Source of the DNA: Pseudomonadota bacterium
GTDB taxonomy: Bacteria > Desulfobacterota > Desulfobulbia > Desulfobulbales > SURF-16
Assembly: GCA_018897105.1 (NCBI GenBank)
Contig: JAHILF010000031.1
Span: forward strand, 1 to 64,000
Direction of reading: 5' to 3'
Length of the DNA stretch: 64,000 nucleotides
Part shown: positions 1 through 9,576 of the stretch, piece by piece
Numbering within the stretch: the stretch's first letter is position 1
Layout: each line of letters starts with the position of its first letter
Notes under the pieces: generated by a model
The model's database searches: none
What the model was told of the DNA's origin: nothing
Seen by the model: the letters and a program-made list of their open reading frames with translations, nothing else
Position numbers and translations under genes: made by a program

Positions 1-334
1 ATGTGCCATATGAAAAAGGTGTCAAGGTTTGTGGCGACGAAAAATCAGACCTTGAACAACGACTACAACGCTCACCTATTCTGCGCTGGTGGGATATAAC
101 AATCGCCCCTAAAACGGTAATTTTATAATTTCGATCTCCCTAAGTGAACAGTATTGGAGCTAATGCGCCGAAGATGAAACATGAGAGGCCGGCATGATGA
201 TCTCGATCACCGGCTCTTTGGCGAAAAGTTTCAGGTAAAATTCATCATATGTTTCGAAATGTCACAGAAGCAAAAGTTGCTCGTTATTGTTCACCTGGTT
301 TATGAGATCGCCCGCGGGGCACTCCTCTTATAAA
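1..334. other. Gap with no recognisable gene
   Basis: I see no supportable gene in this stretch. A short open frame from base 1 to 102 on the plus strand (33 codons) could be the tail of a gene starting outside the window, but it has no recognisable motif. The rest is downstream sequence of the minus-strand secreted-protein gene that ends at 335. Confidence 0.4.
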
Positions 335-1975
335 TCAGGGAGAGATTCCGAAGCTGGTCGTGAAGAGGATGATGTCATCGTTGTCAATATCTCCGTCTTC
401 ATCAAGATCCGCCGCCGGATCATAAAGCGGCTCTCCGCTCACCGTGCCGCTGGAAAAGGCCAGCAGGAAGAGATCCATGCCATCCACATCCCCGTCTCTG
501 TCAATATCCCCGGTGATGATCAATCCCTGGCAGGCATCCCCCACCCCGTCCCCATCACTGTCGAGCTGATCCGGATTGGGCGTACAGGGGCAATTGTCAC
601 CCGGCTGCTGGGGGGAGGCCTGGGCCAGGGAGGTGAGGCCACTGTCCCAGTAAGTGGAACCGTCATCCGCGACAAAGAGATAGCCGGCGGTAATAGAGGG
701 CAGGAATATGTCAGCCACCAGTCCTCCATCGTAAGTGAGGGTCAGGCTCTCCCCGGCGGCAATATCGATGCAGCCGCAGTCGTTGGCATCCACATAGAGA
801 TAGAAACCGGCGGCTGTGGTATCGGAAGCACCATCGAAAAGCATCTGATTATAGAGACTATACCAGCCGAGGGCGGTACTGTTGAAGTTGCCGAAATAGA
901 TAAAACTCTGGTCATTGGCATTAACTGGCAGACTCGAGGCGCAGTCCTCCACATCCCGTACGAGAAGACCGGTGGTTGAGGGGGCCACGCCGCCGCCCTC
1001 ATCCGGTACCCCGTCGTTGTCGTCATCCGGGTCACAGGCATTGCCTAAGGGGTCGTCGTCGCAGTTCAGCTGGGCGCTGTTGGAGACCAGCCAGCAGTTG
1101 TCAAACATATCCGGTACGCCATCCCAGTCGTTGTCCCAGACCTGGACATAGAGACCCTTGGCTCCGAGGGCAGTGGCGTAGATGTCACCGGCAAAGGAAC
1201 CGTCTTGACCCTGATTTGCCTCCAGGTAGGCCAGGGCCGACAGGATTTCAGGTCGACTCGGGTCGACCGCCATGAGAGCAAGGAGACACTCCACGGTTTC
1301 AAAGACACTGGAACCGGCAAGGCCGAAACCGCCGTCCGCCTGCTGTTGTTGGAGCAGCCAGCTGAGTGCGGCATTGAGGGAGCCGTCCAGGTCATAGGCG
1401 GCGTTGTAGCCACTCAAGGCCCGAACGACCAGGGCGGTGAGATAGACGCTTTCGTGGGAGGCGTCCATGCCAAAAGCGCCGGAGGCCAACTGGGCGGATG
1501 TGCAATAAGCGATACCCGGATTAAACACGTTTGCATCAGTTGTGCCGGCGGCGTGAAGAGCGAGGAGGGCCCAGGCGCTATGATAGATATCGCTGACATA
1601 GCCATGGTCAAAGCCCCAGCCTCCATCCCCGTTCTGAGCGGCGAGGATGAGTGCCAAATCCTCACTCACTTCTTCACCGGCCGTCGCCATCGCCCCGACC
1701 CGCCGGGCGATGTCCTGGACCCCGCGGATGTCTTCATCCCTGATAAAGGCGAGTCCGGCATGGTAAGCAGTGCCGGTCATACCGAGCTGGTCGAGGGCCA
1801 TGACCGCCTCGACAGTTTCAACATAAACGGTTTCCGGAGCACTCCCCCAGGAACCGTTGGCGCTTTGAGTGCTCTCAAGATAAAGCCCGGCTGTGATGAC
1901 GTCGGCCCGGGTCGACAGGGGGGCGGCCGTGGAAGCAAGAATCAAAAGCATTATCGGCAACTTTTTGGGGGACAT
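335..1975 (-). CDS. Secreted alpha-toroid (prenyltransferase-repeat) protein with TSP3 repeats and C-terminal dockerin-like domain
   Basis: Predicted exported protein of 546 residues; the biochemical role is unknown. Residues 1-24 are a signal peptide. About 25-280 are repeats with QxxDGGWG/[11 protein letters not shown] motifs, the pattern of prenyltransferase/squalene-cyclase alpha-toroids, here without a visible active-site signature. Calcium-binding thrombospondin type 3-like Asp-rich repeats occur near 285-325 (DDDNDGVPD) and 458-480 ([11 protein letters not shown]), around an unrecognised insert. About 487-546 hold two dockerin-like EF-hand loops ([14 protein letters not shown] and [13 protein letters not shown]). 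The dockerin may anchor it to a cohesin-like or surface partner. It is last in a minus-strand set after the RHS gene and the small membrane gene, 120 bp downstream of the latter. The start is preceded by AAGGA at a suitable distance. Domain calls are from motifs; the function is inference. Confidence 0.8.
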   Translation of the reverse strand: MSPKKLPIMLLILASTAAPLSTRADVITAGLYLESTQSANGSWGSAPETVYVETVEAVMALDQLGMTGTAYHAGLAFIRDEDIRGVQDIARRVGAMATAGEEVSEDLALILAAQNGDGGWGFDHGYVSDIYHSAWALLALHAAGTTDANVFNPGIAYCTSAQLASGAFGMDASHESVYLTALVVRALSGYNAAYDLDGSLNAALSWLLQQQQADGGFGLAGSSVFETVECLLALMAVDPSRPEILSALAYLEANQGQDGSFAGDIYATALGAKGLYVQVWDNDWDGVPDMFDNCWLVSNSAQLNCDDDPLGNACDPDDDNDGVPDEGGGVAPSTTGLLVRDVEDCASSLPVNANDQSFIYFGNFNSTALGWYSLYNQMLFDGASDTTAAGFYLYVDANDCGCIDIAAGESLTLTYDGGLVADIFLPSITAGYLFVADDGSTYWDSGLTSLAQASPQQPGDNCPCTPNPDQLDSDGDGVGDACQGLIITGDIDRDGDVDGMDLFLLAFSSGTVSGEPLYDPAADLDEDGDIDNDDIILFTTSFGISP

Positions 1976-2095
1976 GGTTTTTATCCTTTTCTTAAGGCAG
2001 TCTTAAAAATTTTCAATCTTCAGGACAGCCTTTACATATCACTTTGCCACCTCTTTTCCCGGCCGGAGCAGTCGGATGAAACTACGAGGCGACAG

Positions 2096-2365
2096 TTAAC
2101 GGCGATAGTTCATTATCAGACCAATGAGGCCTGCCGCACCGGTAAAAACGGCCAAAAACAGAGTGAAAAGCGGCTGTTTTGTTGATTTCGTCCAGAGGAC
2201 GACGACATTCACCGCACAGATCCAGAGAAGGGTCCAGGAGGCTGCATGCAATCCGGCATATTTGGTCCAGGGCCCTTTCCAGAAAGGATAGGAGAGAAAA
2301 CCGCTCAGCATAACCACCCCGCTGACAATCTGAAAGAGCCTGGTGGCCTCCTTATCCATTGGCAT
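2096..2365 (-). CDS. Small membrane protein overlapping the 3' end of the RHS gene (possible immunity protein)
   Basis: Hypothetical inner-membrane protein of 89 residues with about three hydrophobic segments (near 10-27, 38-58 and 66-84). Its start codon (2365, with a second in-frame ATG at 2359) lies inside the last codons of the RHS gene, which stops at 2352, so the two are translationally linked. In RHS and other polymorphic toxin systems a small gene directly after the toxin gene usually encodes immunity, and membrane immunity proteins often pair with membrane-acting toxin ends. The RHS protein here ends in a hydrophobic tail, which fits. I do not recognise the family; an immunity role is inference from position only. 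Confidence 0.6.
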   Translation of the reverse strand: MPMDKEATRLFQIVSGVVMLSGFLSYPFWKGPWTKYAGLHAASWTLLWICAVNVVVLWTKSTKQPLFTLFLAVFTGAAGLIGLIMNYRR

Positions 2366-5300
2366 ATCCCGCTTGGTTCATCGGCAACGTTTGCGCAAAC
2401 TCCCCCAGCATCCTCACCTTCTCTCTGCACAGGGCCGGAAAGACCGCCAGGGGAGGGTCGTCATCACATCTCTGCAGCTCCTCCTGTTCTCGGCGGGCGA
2501 ACATGCCCCAAATGGCAAAGGCGAGGCCTACCACGCTCAGAGCAAGGGCCACGAGCGGGGAAAAAGACAAGAGGGATAGAGCGGCCACCAGGACAATAAC
2601 ACCCAGAATGAGGGAGATGCTGTTCGTTACCCAGCCGGTCCAGTTCGAGGGCGGATTGAAGATGAGACTGCCGATGGCCGTTACCAGGGAGGCAATGCCC
2701 AGGCCGAGTTGCCAGCCCGCCAGAAAGCCTCCGGCCGTGGTGGCGGCCGCAGCCAGGGCGGCACCGCCGAGAAGAGCGGGGATAAAGGCCCAGAGGAAAA
2801 CAATAATGCCGATGACGGCCAGGACGATTGAGATCCAGCCGAGGATGGTTCCGAGGGTCTGCCAGATGGAGGTGGGTTGGTTGCCGTTCAGATCCACCAG
2901 GTTGACCGGGTTATTGAGGCAGTAAACGTAGGAATTGAGGTAGTCCGGCTGATGGGCACCATAGTCGGAAAGTATTTCCCCAGTCTGACCGTAAGGACTC
3001 TGACGCACATCGTCCGGTCCCCAGGTGAAGGAATCGGCCGAGAGGAAGCGCCCCACCTCTGGATCGTAGAAGCGGGCCCCAAAGTAAATAAGACCGGATT
3101 CCGGCTCCAGTTCCTTTCCAGTGAAACTCTGGCTGACCCCGTAATCATTGATTACCGAGGCGGAGCGGAGCGCTCCGAAAATGTCGTAGCCGTAACGAGC
3201 CGTGACAAGTCCGTCACCATCAGTGAGCTGGACCACATTGGAGAGCCCGTCCTTGAGAAAATAGCAGTACTCATCGGCGGCGGTCTTCAGGGCCAGAGGA
3301 CCGGCCTGGGGCAGACCGTTCACGTAGGAGGCGGTGACAAGTCCCTGGGGGATCGTCTCCATAAGCAGGTCGGCACCGTCATAGAGATAGCGTTTCTCGC
3401 CACCGTCGGCAAGACGGGCGATCCGCTGACCGATGGCATTATAGCGGTTCTCCGTCACGGAACCGTTGGGCGAGGTTATCTGAACCAGTTCGTTTTTCAG
3501 GTTGTAGCTATAGGTAGCGGTCTGTCCTGCCTCGTCTCGTGAGAGGGTATTGCCGTTGTTGTCATAGCTGTAGGTGACTTCCCCTGCCGCAAGCAGACGG
3601 TTATCGGCATCGTAGCTGTAAGTCACCGTCTGTTCGTCGTTTGTCAGCGATACTCTGTTGCCCGCCCCGTCGTAACCGTAGACGGAGTGCTTCCCGTCAG
3701 GATAGTCTACCCTGACCAGTCGTCCGCCAGGGTCATATTGATAGCTGTGCTCCCCGTCAGGGGCGCTCATTGTCTGCCGGTAACCGACACTGTTGTATGT
3801 ATAGCCGTACCGGGATATTTCCGTACCGTCCTGACTCCTGTTGACGAGATCAACGATGTGGTCTGCCCCGTCATAGACGAGTTCGGTTTCTATGCCGTTT
3901 GGATAGATAATGGTCCCTACCAGGTCACCGTCATACTGGTAGGTGGTGGTATGCAGATCCTGATCCGTGACCGCTTTGAGCTTGCCGTTGGCATAGTACT
4001 GATAGGTGGTGACGCCGCCCAAGGGATCGGTCATTGTCGCCCTGCGTCCAGCGGGGGTATAGGTATAGCTGCATTTCTGTCCGAAGACGTCGGTTCGTGT
4101 GGTCAGACGGGATGCTGCATCGTATTCGAGAAGGATGTCACCCTCTCCCCCGGAAATAAGGACGATATTTCCCACCGGATTATACCTGAAACTCTCGGTG
4201 CTGCCGTCCGCATTGCTTTTCTGCTCGAGCCGACCCATCGCATCATAGGAATAGTTCGTGGTATTGCCGTTTTTGTCCGTCTTGGTCAAAGGTTTGTAAA
4301 AGGGGTTATAGGTGAAGGATTTAACATATCCCAGGGGGTCGGTCACCTGGAGGAGGTTTCCCATGCTGTCATAGTCATAGGTGGTCACCTTGCCGTTGCC
4401 GTCCGTAAACGACGTCCGCCTGTTTAGGGCGTTGTAGGTAAAATGGCTCTCATTGCCCAGAGCATCGATGGTGGCCAGGACGTTGCCGGCCGCGTCAAGG
4501 GTGTAGGTTGTCGTGCTGCCGTCCGGCGCCGTTCTATTGGTGAGCCGTCCCAGAACGTCGTAAGTCAAGGTGGTGACGTTGGTCAGGGAGTCGGTAACCG
4601 TGGCAATATTGCCGTCCGGGTGATAGCTGAACACCGCCCGCAGAACACCGCCCTTGCTGAGACTCTGCATAAGGCCGTTGGTCAGATAGGTGTATTCCAC
4701 CAGCACACCTTCGGCATCAAGGGAGGAGAGGAGGTTCCCGGCTGCGTCATAGGTAAAGGTGGTGACATTCCCCTCCGGATCAGTCGCGGTGAGCACCTTA
4801 TTGAATAGAGGATCATAGGTATAGACGGTGGTGTGGTTGAGTTGATCGGTGGAGCTGAGGAGGTTATCCATGCCATCATAAGAGTTTTTTGTGATCCCGC
4901 CGTTCTTATCCGTGACCAGGACGGAGTTGAAATCGGCATCGAATTCGTAGAACTCCTCATTGCCGAGGCTATCGAGCCGGCCGGAGATTACCGCCATGGT
5001 GGTATAGTAATAGATGGTGCTGTTACCCTCCGGATCGGTGACTGTCGTCACCTTCATGGGATCGTTATAGGCGTAGGTGTATGTCCCGCCGTTCGGTAAG
5101 AGGTTGAGGCTCGTCTTGCCGTTACTGTAATAATCAATGGCCACCGTCCCGCCGGTCGGGTTGGTGATCGAGGCCAGCCAACCGTCCGTATTGTAAATGT
5201 AAGTGGTGGTCTGGGAGGCATTGTTGGTAAAACTCGCCAGCTTGCCGCCGTCGTAGCCATACTGCCAGCTGTGCCCGCCGGGGCCGGTGATGGAGGTAAT

Positions 5301-8300
5301 CCTGTCATCGCCATCGTAGGTGAAATGGATGCTGCGGCCGGCCGGGTCGGTGACCGTGACGAGGAGATCACCGCTGTATGTCAGGGTTTGGCTGTTGCCG
5401 TTTGGATCCGTAAGGGCGACCAGGCGGCCCGTCAGGTCAAAAACACGCTGAAGTCCGTTTTTCTCCCGCAGGATAAAATCGGAGGCATCCTTACTGAGGA
5501 TGGTGAACTTGCCTGTCGGCCGCTGGTAGGTGCCATCAGGGTTTTTCTTATAGAGAAATATGCCGCCATCGCTGGCCAGATAGGTTACCGAACCGTCGGC
5601 TTCGTCTTCATTAACCCTTTCACCATAGGAAAAAGACCAACCCCTGCCGAATGGCCCGTCGTTCGTCACCATGGAATTGTAATGGCGACTGAGGGCAAGG
5701 GGGGAACCTACCGCCGGGATGGAAAAATCATTGCTGCTGTGGAAAAAATTGCCGTTAACGACATTAACCGGATCGCCGGCAGTAGGGCCGCTGCCCGGTC
5801 CGCCGTTGTTTCCTGTGTCGTTGCCGGTTGTAGAGCCGCCCGCCCAGCCACCGCTAATTATATAGCCGGCGGAATTATCGGTCGGATCACGGTCGATGTA
5901 GCCTGCCCCGCTCCATTCTCCCACGGTGAGGGGATCTCGATGGACCTTGACAACATGGCCGTTGGCCACGGCGTTTTGAATAGCCGATTTTGTCGAACTG
6001 TCGAGGCTGAGGAGAGAAATCGTTGAGCCGATATTGCTGCTGTCTATGTCATAAATGGGCATGCCCTGCTCGCTGGCCAGGGCGAGCAACTTAACGGTGG
6101 AGATGGCGTTAAGGTTAAAGAATTCTTCAAAGAGATGATGCTCGAAAAAGGAGCTGTTGTAGCCACCTAGAATCATGAAGTCCAGTTCACGGCTATGATC
6201 GCCGCTGACCGACACCGGGGTATAGATGTTTCTTTTGGCATCAACAAAATAACCGCCCGGGCCTAGATCGCTGGGTGTACCGAAGAGGGTATAGACAACC
6301 AGGTTTTTACCGGTAATGGCGCCGGAGGTCTGTTTGAGAAAAACATCGTTCAATGCAGCCGCAAAGAGACGGTCTCCTGCGTTGACATCGTTAAAATAGC
6401 GCATTCCGGCAAGATAGAGTGCCTCGCCGGTGATCCCGTCCATGGTGGCGCTTGTTTCCTCGACATCGTCGGTCAGGGAAAGATAGTCCGCGGTGCGGCG
6501 GGCCAGATATTTGGTGGAGACCGTCTGGGGGTCGATTCCCACTGCATAATAGGCGCCCGAGATCACCGAGTAATCGACCACGTCCGTTCCATGGCGGGGA
6601 ACGACAAAGGTTGTCCGCAGGGTATGGTAGTAGCCGGCATTAACCACGTTGCCGGTGGCCACCGTCGTGCCCTCGATCTTCAGTGAGGGAAGGAGGTTCA
6701 CGCTGAGGGGGGCGACGTTCTCTATACCATCGCTGGCGTCGATAAGGGTTCTGCTTGCCTCATCAGCCGGAGGATAGGAAAAAGTCACCTTGCGCATGAT
6801 GATGTCGCTTAAGTTCAGGGTATGGGAGAGGCTGACCTCTGGTACGGAGATGGTTACCTTATGGCGCAGGCTGTCCGGCAGTTCGGCATATTCGCCATTG
6901 ACAGAGACGACCTTGAAATTGACTGTGGTGGGCAGGGTGCGGAAAAGCTCGGCCTTGAGAGTCCGCTTGCGAAGCACATCCTGCCAGTTTCCGCCCGGCT
7001 GGTTTTGGGCCAGGTAGTTGTCAAGGTCCAGTTTGAACTGTTCGGCCGGACTCAGTGCCTGGACCTGAGCGATGACCCCTTGGAGAAAGGTTTCACTGTT
7101 AAATCCCATGGAGGTGAGAAGATCGCTCCCTTCCCTGGTGTCGTATGCCTTGTACCAGGGTGAGAGGGGCACCCAGAGATCGCCGCTGCCGGCAACGGCA
7201 CCGGCAAAGGGATCATAATCGACAAAGGCCTCGGCCCACATGTGCTCAATCTGTATGGCAACGGGTTGGCCCCCGGAGGTGATAATGGTTGCCGGATATC
7301 CGGCGCTGGCAAGGAGGGTGCCGATTTGGTTCGCATCATCGATCCCGGTGAGATTTTGGGCCTCGACCAGGCTAAGTTCGATGGTGCCGGTCACGTAGCG
7401 GCAGGGAATGTCTGCCGCCCTGAAGAGGGCTAACAGCAGGGAAACCGTATCTATATCGTTTCCGGCCAGTTCCGCGAAGGTACCCCGCGACCCTTTCATG
7501 GAGCCATAATAGAACTCCGTTTCCACATGGGTTCTCACCCAGGCGAAGATTCTGGCCGGGGAGTTGTTGAGCGATGCGGTCAGGTCACGCATTTCCTGGG
7601 TGATGACCACGTCCACCGTCTCCTGCAGATCTTCGGTTGCACTGGTCGAGAAGAAGAGGTCGGCCTTGTCGCTGTTCGCCGCCTCCTTACTCTCGGTTAA
7701 GGAAGAACGTTTATAGGCGGGCACCACCTTGCCGTCTGTCCGGGGAGGGATAGGGGGAAAATCGGCCGTCCTGAAGGAGGGGGTAGCCGGCGGATGAAGA
7801 GGCGTCTCCAGCAGGGGCAACACGTCGGTCTTGAGATGGTCTTCCAACCTGTGGGCCGCCTTCACAAAACCTGACAAAGTTCGGATGTCATCAAGCCGGC
7901 CGCTTTGGTAAACATTGGTCTGTTTCTTGAGAATGGCCTCTAGCTGGGTGCGAATGGGCACCATATGCTGCAGATATTTTTTCTTAAGGTTGGAAGCCGA
8001 CTTTGCGTTTTCCGGCTGCTCTTCTCGGATCTGCAGATTGGAGAGCACTCTGTCATCGAGCAGGAGAAGGGTTGCGAATTTGGCTTGCAGCTCTTTGATG
8101 CCGGGAGCAAGCGGCCTGCCGTTTTCTGCCTCAGCCAGAAGATCAGCGAGGATGAGATGAATTTTTTTCAGGGTATGATTGAGCTCCCTGACCGCCTCCC
8201 TGTCGTAGTGCCGGGTATAATCTCTCAGCTTTTCTATGCCCTGCTCGTTGACGGGGGAAGGCGGAGAGGCAACCCGAAATTTATCGGCCATAGCCTCGAG

Positions 8301-8420
8301 AGTGTTACGTTCCCTAGCCCGTGCCTGGGCCAGGGCGGAGATGCTGGTAAATTGCAGGAAGAGAACAACAGCCAGAATCGCGGCACATATCCGCCGCCAG
8401 GGTTGGTGGGTGTGGCGCAT
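2352..8420 (-). CDS. Giant RHS/YD-repeat protein with transglutaminase-like domain and hydrophobic C-terminal tail
   Basis: Exported or surface protein of 2022 residues from the ATG at 8420; the longer TTG start at 8447 lacks a ribosome site, while the ATG has GGAG about 10 bases upstream and begins a clean signal peptide (1-33). About 35-190 are helical. About 275-410 match the transglutaminase-like fold of YD-repeat proteins, with HMWAEAFV near 393, but the usual nucleophile Cys position reads GNDIDT (near 320), so catalysis is doubtful. Near 880-920 is a DUF6531-type entry (NGNFFHSSNDFSI), then dozens of YD repeats to about 1780, then the RHS core (FYDPEVGRFLSADSFTW). After the core, about 1880-2000 form several hydrophobic segments and the tail ends Cys/Arg-rich. 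RHS shells usually encapsulate or display their C-terminal domain; the tail is a candidate toxin or membrane anchor. Long antisense open frames arise from its repetitive codons and are not genes. Confidence 0.9.
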   Translation of the reverse strand: MRHTHQPWRRICAAILAVVLFLQFTSISALAQARARERNTLEAMADKFRVASPPSPVNEQGIEKLRDYTRHYDREAVRELNHTLKKIHLILADLLAEAENGRPLAPGIKELQAKFATLLLLDDRVLSNLQIREEQPENAKSASNLKKKYLQHMVPIRTQLEAILKKQTNVYQSGRLDDIRTLSGFVKAAHRLEDHLKTDVLPLLETPLHPPATPSFRTADFPPIPPRTDGKVVPAYKRSSLTESKEAANSDKADLFFSTSATEDLQETVDVVITQEMRDLTASLNNSPARIFAWVRTHVETEFYYGSMKGSRGTFAELAGNDIDTVSLLLALFRAADIPCRYVTGTIELSLVEAQNLTGIDDANQIGTLLASAGYPATIITSGGQPVAIQIEHMWAEAFVDYDPFAGAVAGSGDLWVPLSPWYKAYDTREGSDLLTSMGFNSETFLQGVIAQVQALSPAEQFKLDLDNYLAQNQPGGNWQDVLRKRTLKAELFRTLPTTVNFKVVSVNGEYAELPDSLRHKVTISVPEVSLSHTLNLSDIIMRKVTFSYPPADEASRTLIDASDGIENVAPLSVNLLPSLKIEGTTVATGNVVNAGYYHTLRTTFVVPRHGTDVVDYSVISGAYYAVGIDPQTVSTKYLARRTADYLSLTDDVEETSATMDGITGEALYLAGMRYFNDVNAGDRLFAAALNDVFLKQTSGAITGKNLVVYTLFGTPSDLGPGGYFVDAKRNIYTPVSVSGDHSRELDFMILGGYNSSFFEHHLFEEFFNLNAISTVKLLALASEQGMPIYDIDSSNIGSTISLLSLDSSTKSAIQNAVANGHVVKVHRDPLTVGEWSGAGYIDRDPTDNSAGYIISGGWAGGSTTGNDTGNNGGPGSGPTAGDPVNVVNGNFFHSSNDFSIPAVGSPLALSRHYNSMVTNDGPFGRGWSFSYGERVNEDEADGSVTYLASDGGIFLYKKNPDGTYQRPTGKFTILSKDASDFILREKNGLQRVFDLTGRLVALTDPNGNSQTLTYSGDLLVTVTDPAGRSIHFTYDGDDRITSITGPGGHSWQYGYDGGKLASFTNNASQTTTYIYNTDGWLASITNPTGGTVAIDYYSNGKTSLNLLPNGGTYTYAYNDPMKVTTVTDPEGNSTIYYYTTMAVISGRLDSLGNEEFYEFDADFNSVLVTDKNGGITKNSYDGMDNLLSSTDQLNHTTVYTYDPLFNKVLTATDPEGNVTTFTYDAAGNLLSSLDAEGVLVEYTYLTNGLMQSLSKGGVLRAVFSYHPDGNIATVTDSLTNVTTLTYDVLGRLTNRTAPDGSTTTYTLDAAGNVLATIDALGNESHFTYNALNRRTSFTDGNGKVTTYDYDSMGNLLQVTDPLGYVKSFTYNPFYKPLTKTDKNGNTTNYSYDAMGRLEQKSNADGSTESFRYNPVGNIVLISGGEGDILLEYDAASRLTTRTDVFGQKCSYTYTPAGRRATMTDPLGGVTTYQYYANGKLKAVTDQDLHTTTYQYDGDLVGTIIYPNGIETELVYDGADHIVDLVNRSQDGTEISRYGYTYNSVGYRQTMSAPDGEHSYQYDPGGRLVRVDYPDGKHSVYGYDGAGNRVSLTNDEQTVTYSYDADNRLLAAGEVTYSYDNNGNTLSRDEAGQTATYSYNLKNELVQITSPNGSVTENRYNAIGQRIARLADGGEKRYLYDGADLLMETIPQGLVTASYVNGLPQAGPLALKTAADEYCYFLKDGLSNVVQLTDGDGLVTARYGYDIFGALRSASVINDYGVSQSFTGKELEPESGLIYFGARFYDPEVGRFLSADSFTWGPDDVRQSPYGQTGEILSDYGAHQPDYLNSYVYCLNNPVNLVDLNGNQPTSIWQTLGTILGWISIVLAVIGIIVFLWAFIPALLGGAALAAAATTAGGFLAGWQLGLGIASLVTAIGSLIFNPPSNWTGWVTNSISLILGVIVLVAALSLLSFSPLVALALSVVGLAFAIWGMFARREQEELQRCDDDPPLAVFPALCREKVRMLGEFAQTLPMNQAGYANG

Positions 8421-8639
8421 TACTTTCAGGCTCCATTCGATGGGCAAGAAGAAAAACTTACCGCCCTGTTTGCTAATAAAAAATTGATGACTCAGTACCG
8501 ATTTTGCCTATCCCACACATACTAACTCACACGGGCGATGTCAACGACAAAGGAGCTGTAAAATAATAACATGGCCACTTAGCTTCCAGTGGGGACGATT
8601 GAATAATTCCACTAAGGCGGGATGCGGGATGGGCGGGAT

Positions 8640-8657
8640 GGGGTCGGACCGAATTAA
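8640..8657. repeat. Left 18-bp terminal inverted repeat of the IS200-like element
   Basis: Reads GGGGTCGGACCGAATTAA; exact reverse complement at 9559-9576. It contains the near-palindrome CGGACCG, which could form part of the hairpin recognised by the transposase. Confidence 0.85.
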
Positions 8658-8755
8658 CTTGCTGATTTCATAGAAATAAAGCTGAAATTTGTGGTGTTTT
8701 TGAGCCTTAGAAGGAGTTTTTGTGGTGAAAAAAGGAGTTTTAACAGGCGATCACC

Positions 8756-9562
8756 ATGCCGAGAGCTAACAGATACTTCGCTCCGGGATATGTGTGGCAT
8801 ATTACTCACCGTTGCCATAAGAAAGAGTTTTTGCTGAAGTTTGGGCGTGATCGGCAGGTTTGGATTCGGTGGCTCTTTGAGGCGAAAAAAAGATACGACC
8901 TTGAGGTCCTGAATTTTACGATCACCTCAAACCACATTCATCTCTTGGTCTATGGAGGTGAAAACCGTGAAGCCATCCCCAGATCGATGCAACTGGTCGC
9001 CGGAAGGACCGCGCAAGAGTATAACCGCCGCACACAACGAAAAGGCGCCTTCTGGGAGGATCGCTATCATGCCACGGCAATAGATACAGATGACCATCTT
9101 GTGCGGTGTCTTGTCTATATCGACCTGAATATAGTTCGTGCAGGAGTCGTGCAGCATCCGAGTGAATGGTCGCACGGAGGATACAATGAAATTCTCAATC
9201 CTCCTGCCAGATATCGGCTCCTTGCCAGGAATCGGTTCAAGGAATTGCTGTCCGTTAATGAAGATGCGCTTGGTTCGGTGTATTCAGGTTGGATAGAAGA
9301 GGCATTAAAGGCAAAGGCTTGCCGAGAGCCGGAATGGAGCGAGAGCGTAGCAGTCGGCGGTAAAAAGTTTGTTGAGGGAATTAAGGAAGAACTTGGTTTC
9401 AAAGCAATCGGGCGGAAAATCCAGGAAGGTTTGCTGGCCGGAACGAACACTTTGCGAGAGCCAGGCGTATCTTACAGCGTTGATTTCGGCATAGAAAATA
9501 AGGCTCTAAGCGATGATAATAGTCTGTTTTGGAGCATATTTCCCGAATTATCAGATGGTTAA
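8756..9562 (+). CDS. Y1-type transposase, TnpA_REP (RAYT) family
   Basis: HUH-superfamily single-strand DNA nuclease of 268 residues. The HUH pair is visible as NHIHLL (His60, His62). A YNRRTQRKGAFWEDRY segment (89-104) and YIDLNIVRAG (121-130), which contains the probable catalytic Tyr, are typical of REP-associated transposases. Such enzymes nick and rejoin single strands at hairpins in flanking repeats. The gene sits alone between the two 18-bp inverted repeats of the element and appears full length, so the element may be active. Its C-terminal third (about 150-268) is less conserved, with a predicted DNA-binding role in related proteins. Confidence 0.9.
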   Translation: MPRANRYFAPGYVWHITHRCHKKEFLLKFGRDRQVWIRWLFEAKKRYDLEVLNFTITSNHIHLLVYGGENREAIPRSMQLVAGRTAQEYNRRTQRKGAFWEDRYHATAIDTDDHLVRCLVYIDLNIVRAGVVQHPSEWSHGGYNEILNPPARYRLLARNRFKELLSVNEDALGSVYSGWIEEALKAKACREPEWSESVAVGGKKFVEGIKEELGFKAIGRKIQEGLLAGTNTLREPGVSYSVDFGIENKALSDDNSLFWSIFPELSDG

Positions 9563-9576
9563 TTCGGTCCGACCCC
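9559..9576. repeat. Right 18-bp terminal inverted repeat of the IS200-like element
   Basis: Reads TTAATTCGGTCCGACCCC; the exact reverse complement of 8640-8657. It overlaps the transposase stop codon (9560-9562). Confidence 0.85.

Larger units (their letters stand above)
8640..9576 (+). mobile_element. IS200-like / TnpA_REP element with perfect 18-bp terminal inverted repeats
   Basis: A compact element of 937 bp. Its left end (8640-8657) and right end (9559-9576) are exact inverted copies of the 18-mer GGGGTCGGACCGAATTAA. It carries one gene, a Y1/HUH transposase whose stop codon lies inside the right repeat. No target duplication is visible, as expected for single-strand HUH transposition. 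Its right end directly abuts the remaining coding frame of a truncated epimerase gene, so insertion or an associated deletion probably broke that gene. Confidence 0.8.

Noticed and set aside
1..102. Possible 3' end of a transposase or other gene at the window start
   Set aside because: Only 33 codons are visible and the end (YNAHLFCAGGI) is not diagnostic; it cannot be supported.
287..2185. Long plus-strand open frames opposite the secreted alpha-toroid protein
   Set aside because: They have no domain or ribosome site, while the minus-strand frame has a signal peptide and clear repeats.
3000..5400. Repeating units in the RHS gene considered as a CRISPR or tandem DNA repeat
   Set aside because: The units are degenerate at DNA level and encode YD repeats in one open frame.
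2359..6026. Several plus-strand open frames of 180-250 codons opposite the RHS gene
   Set aside because: They mirror the repetitive YD-repeat codons and show only Val/Gly/Ile-rich low-complexity translations.
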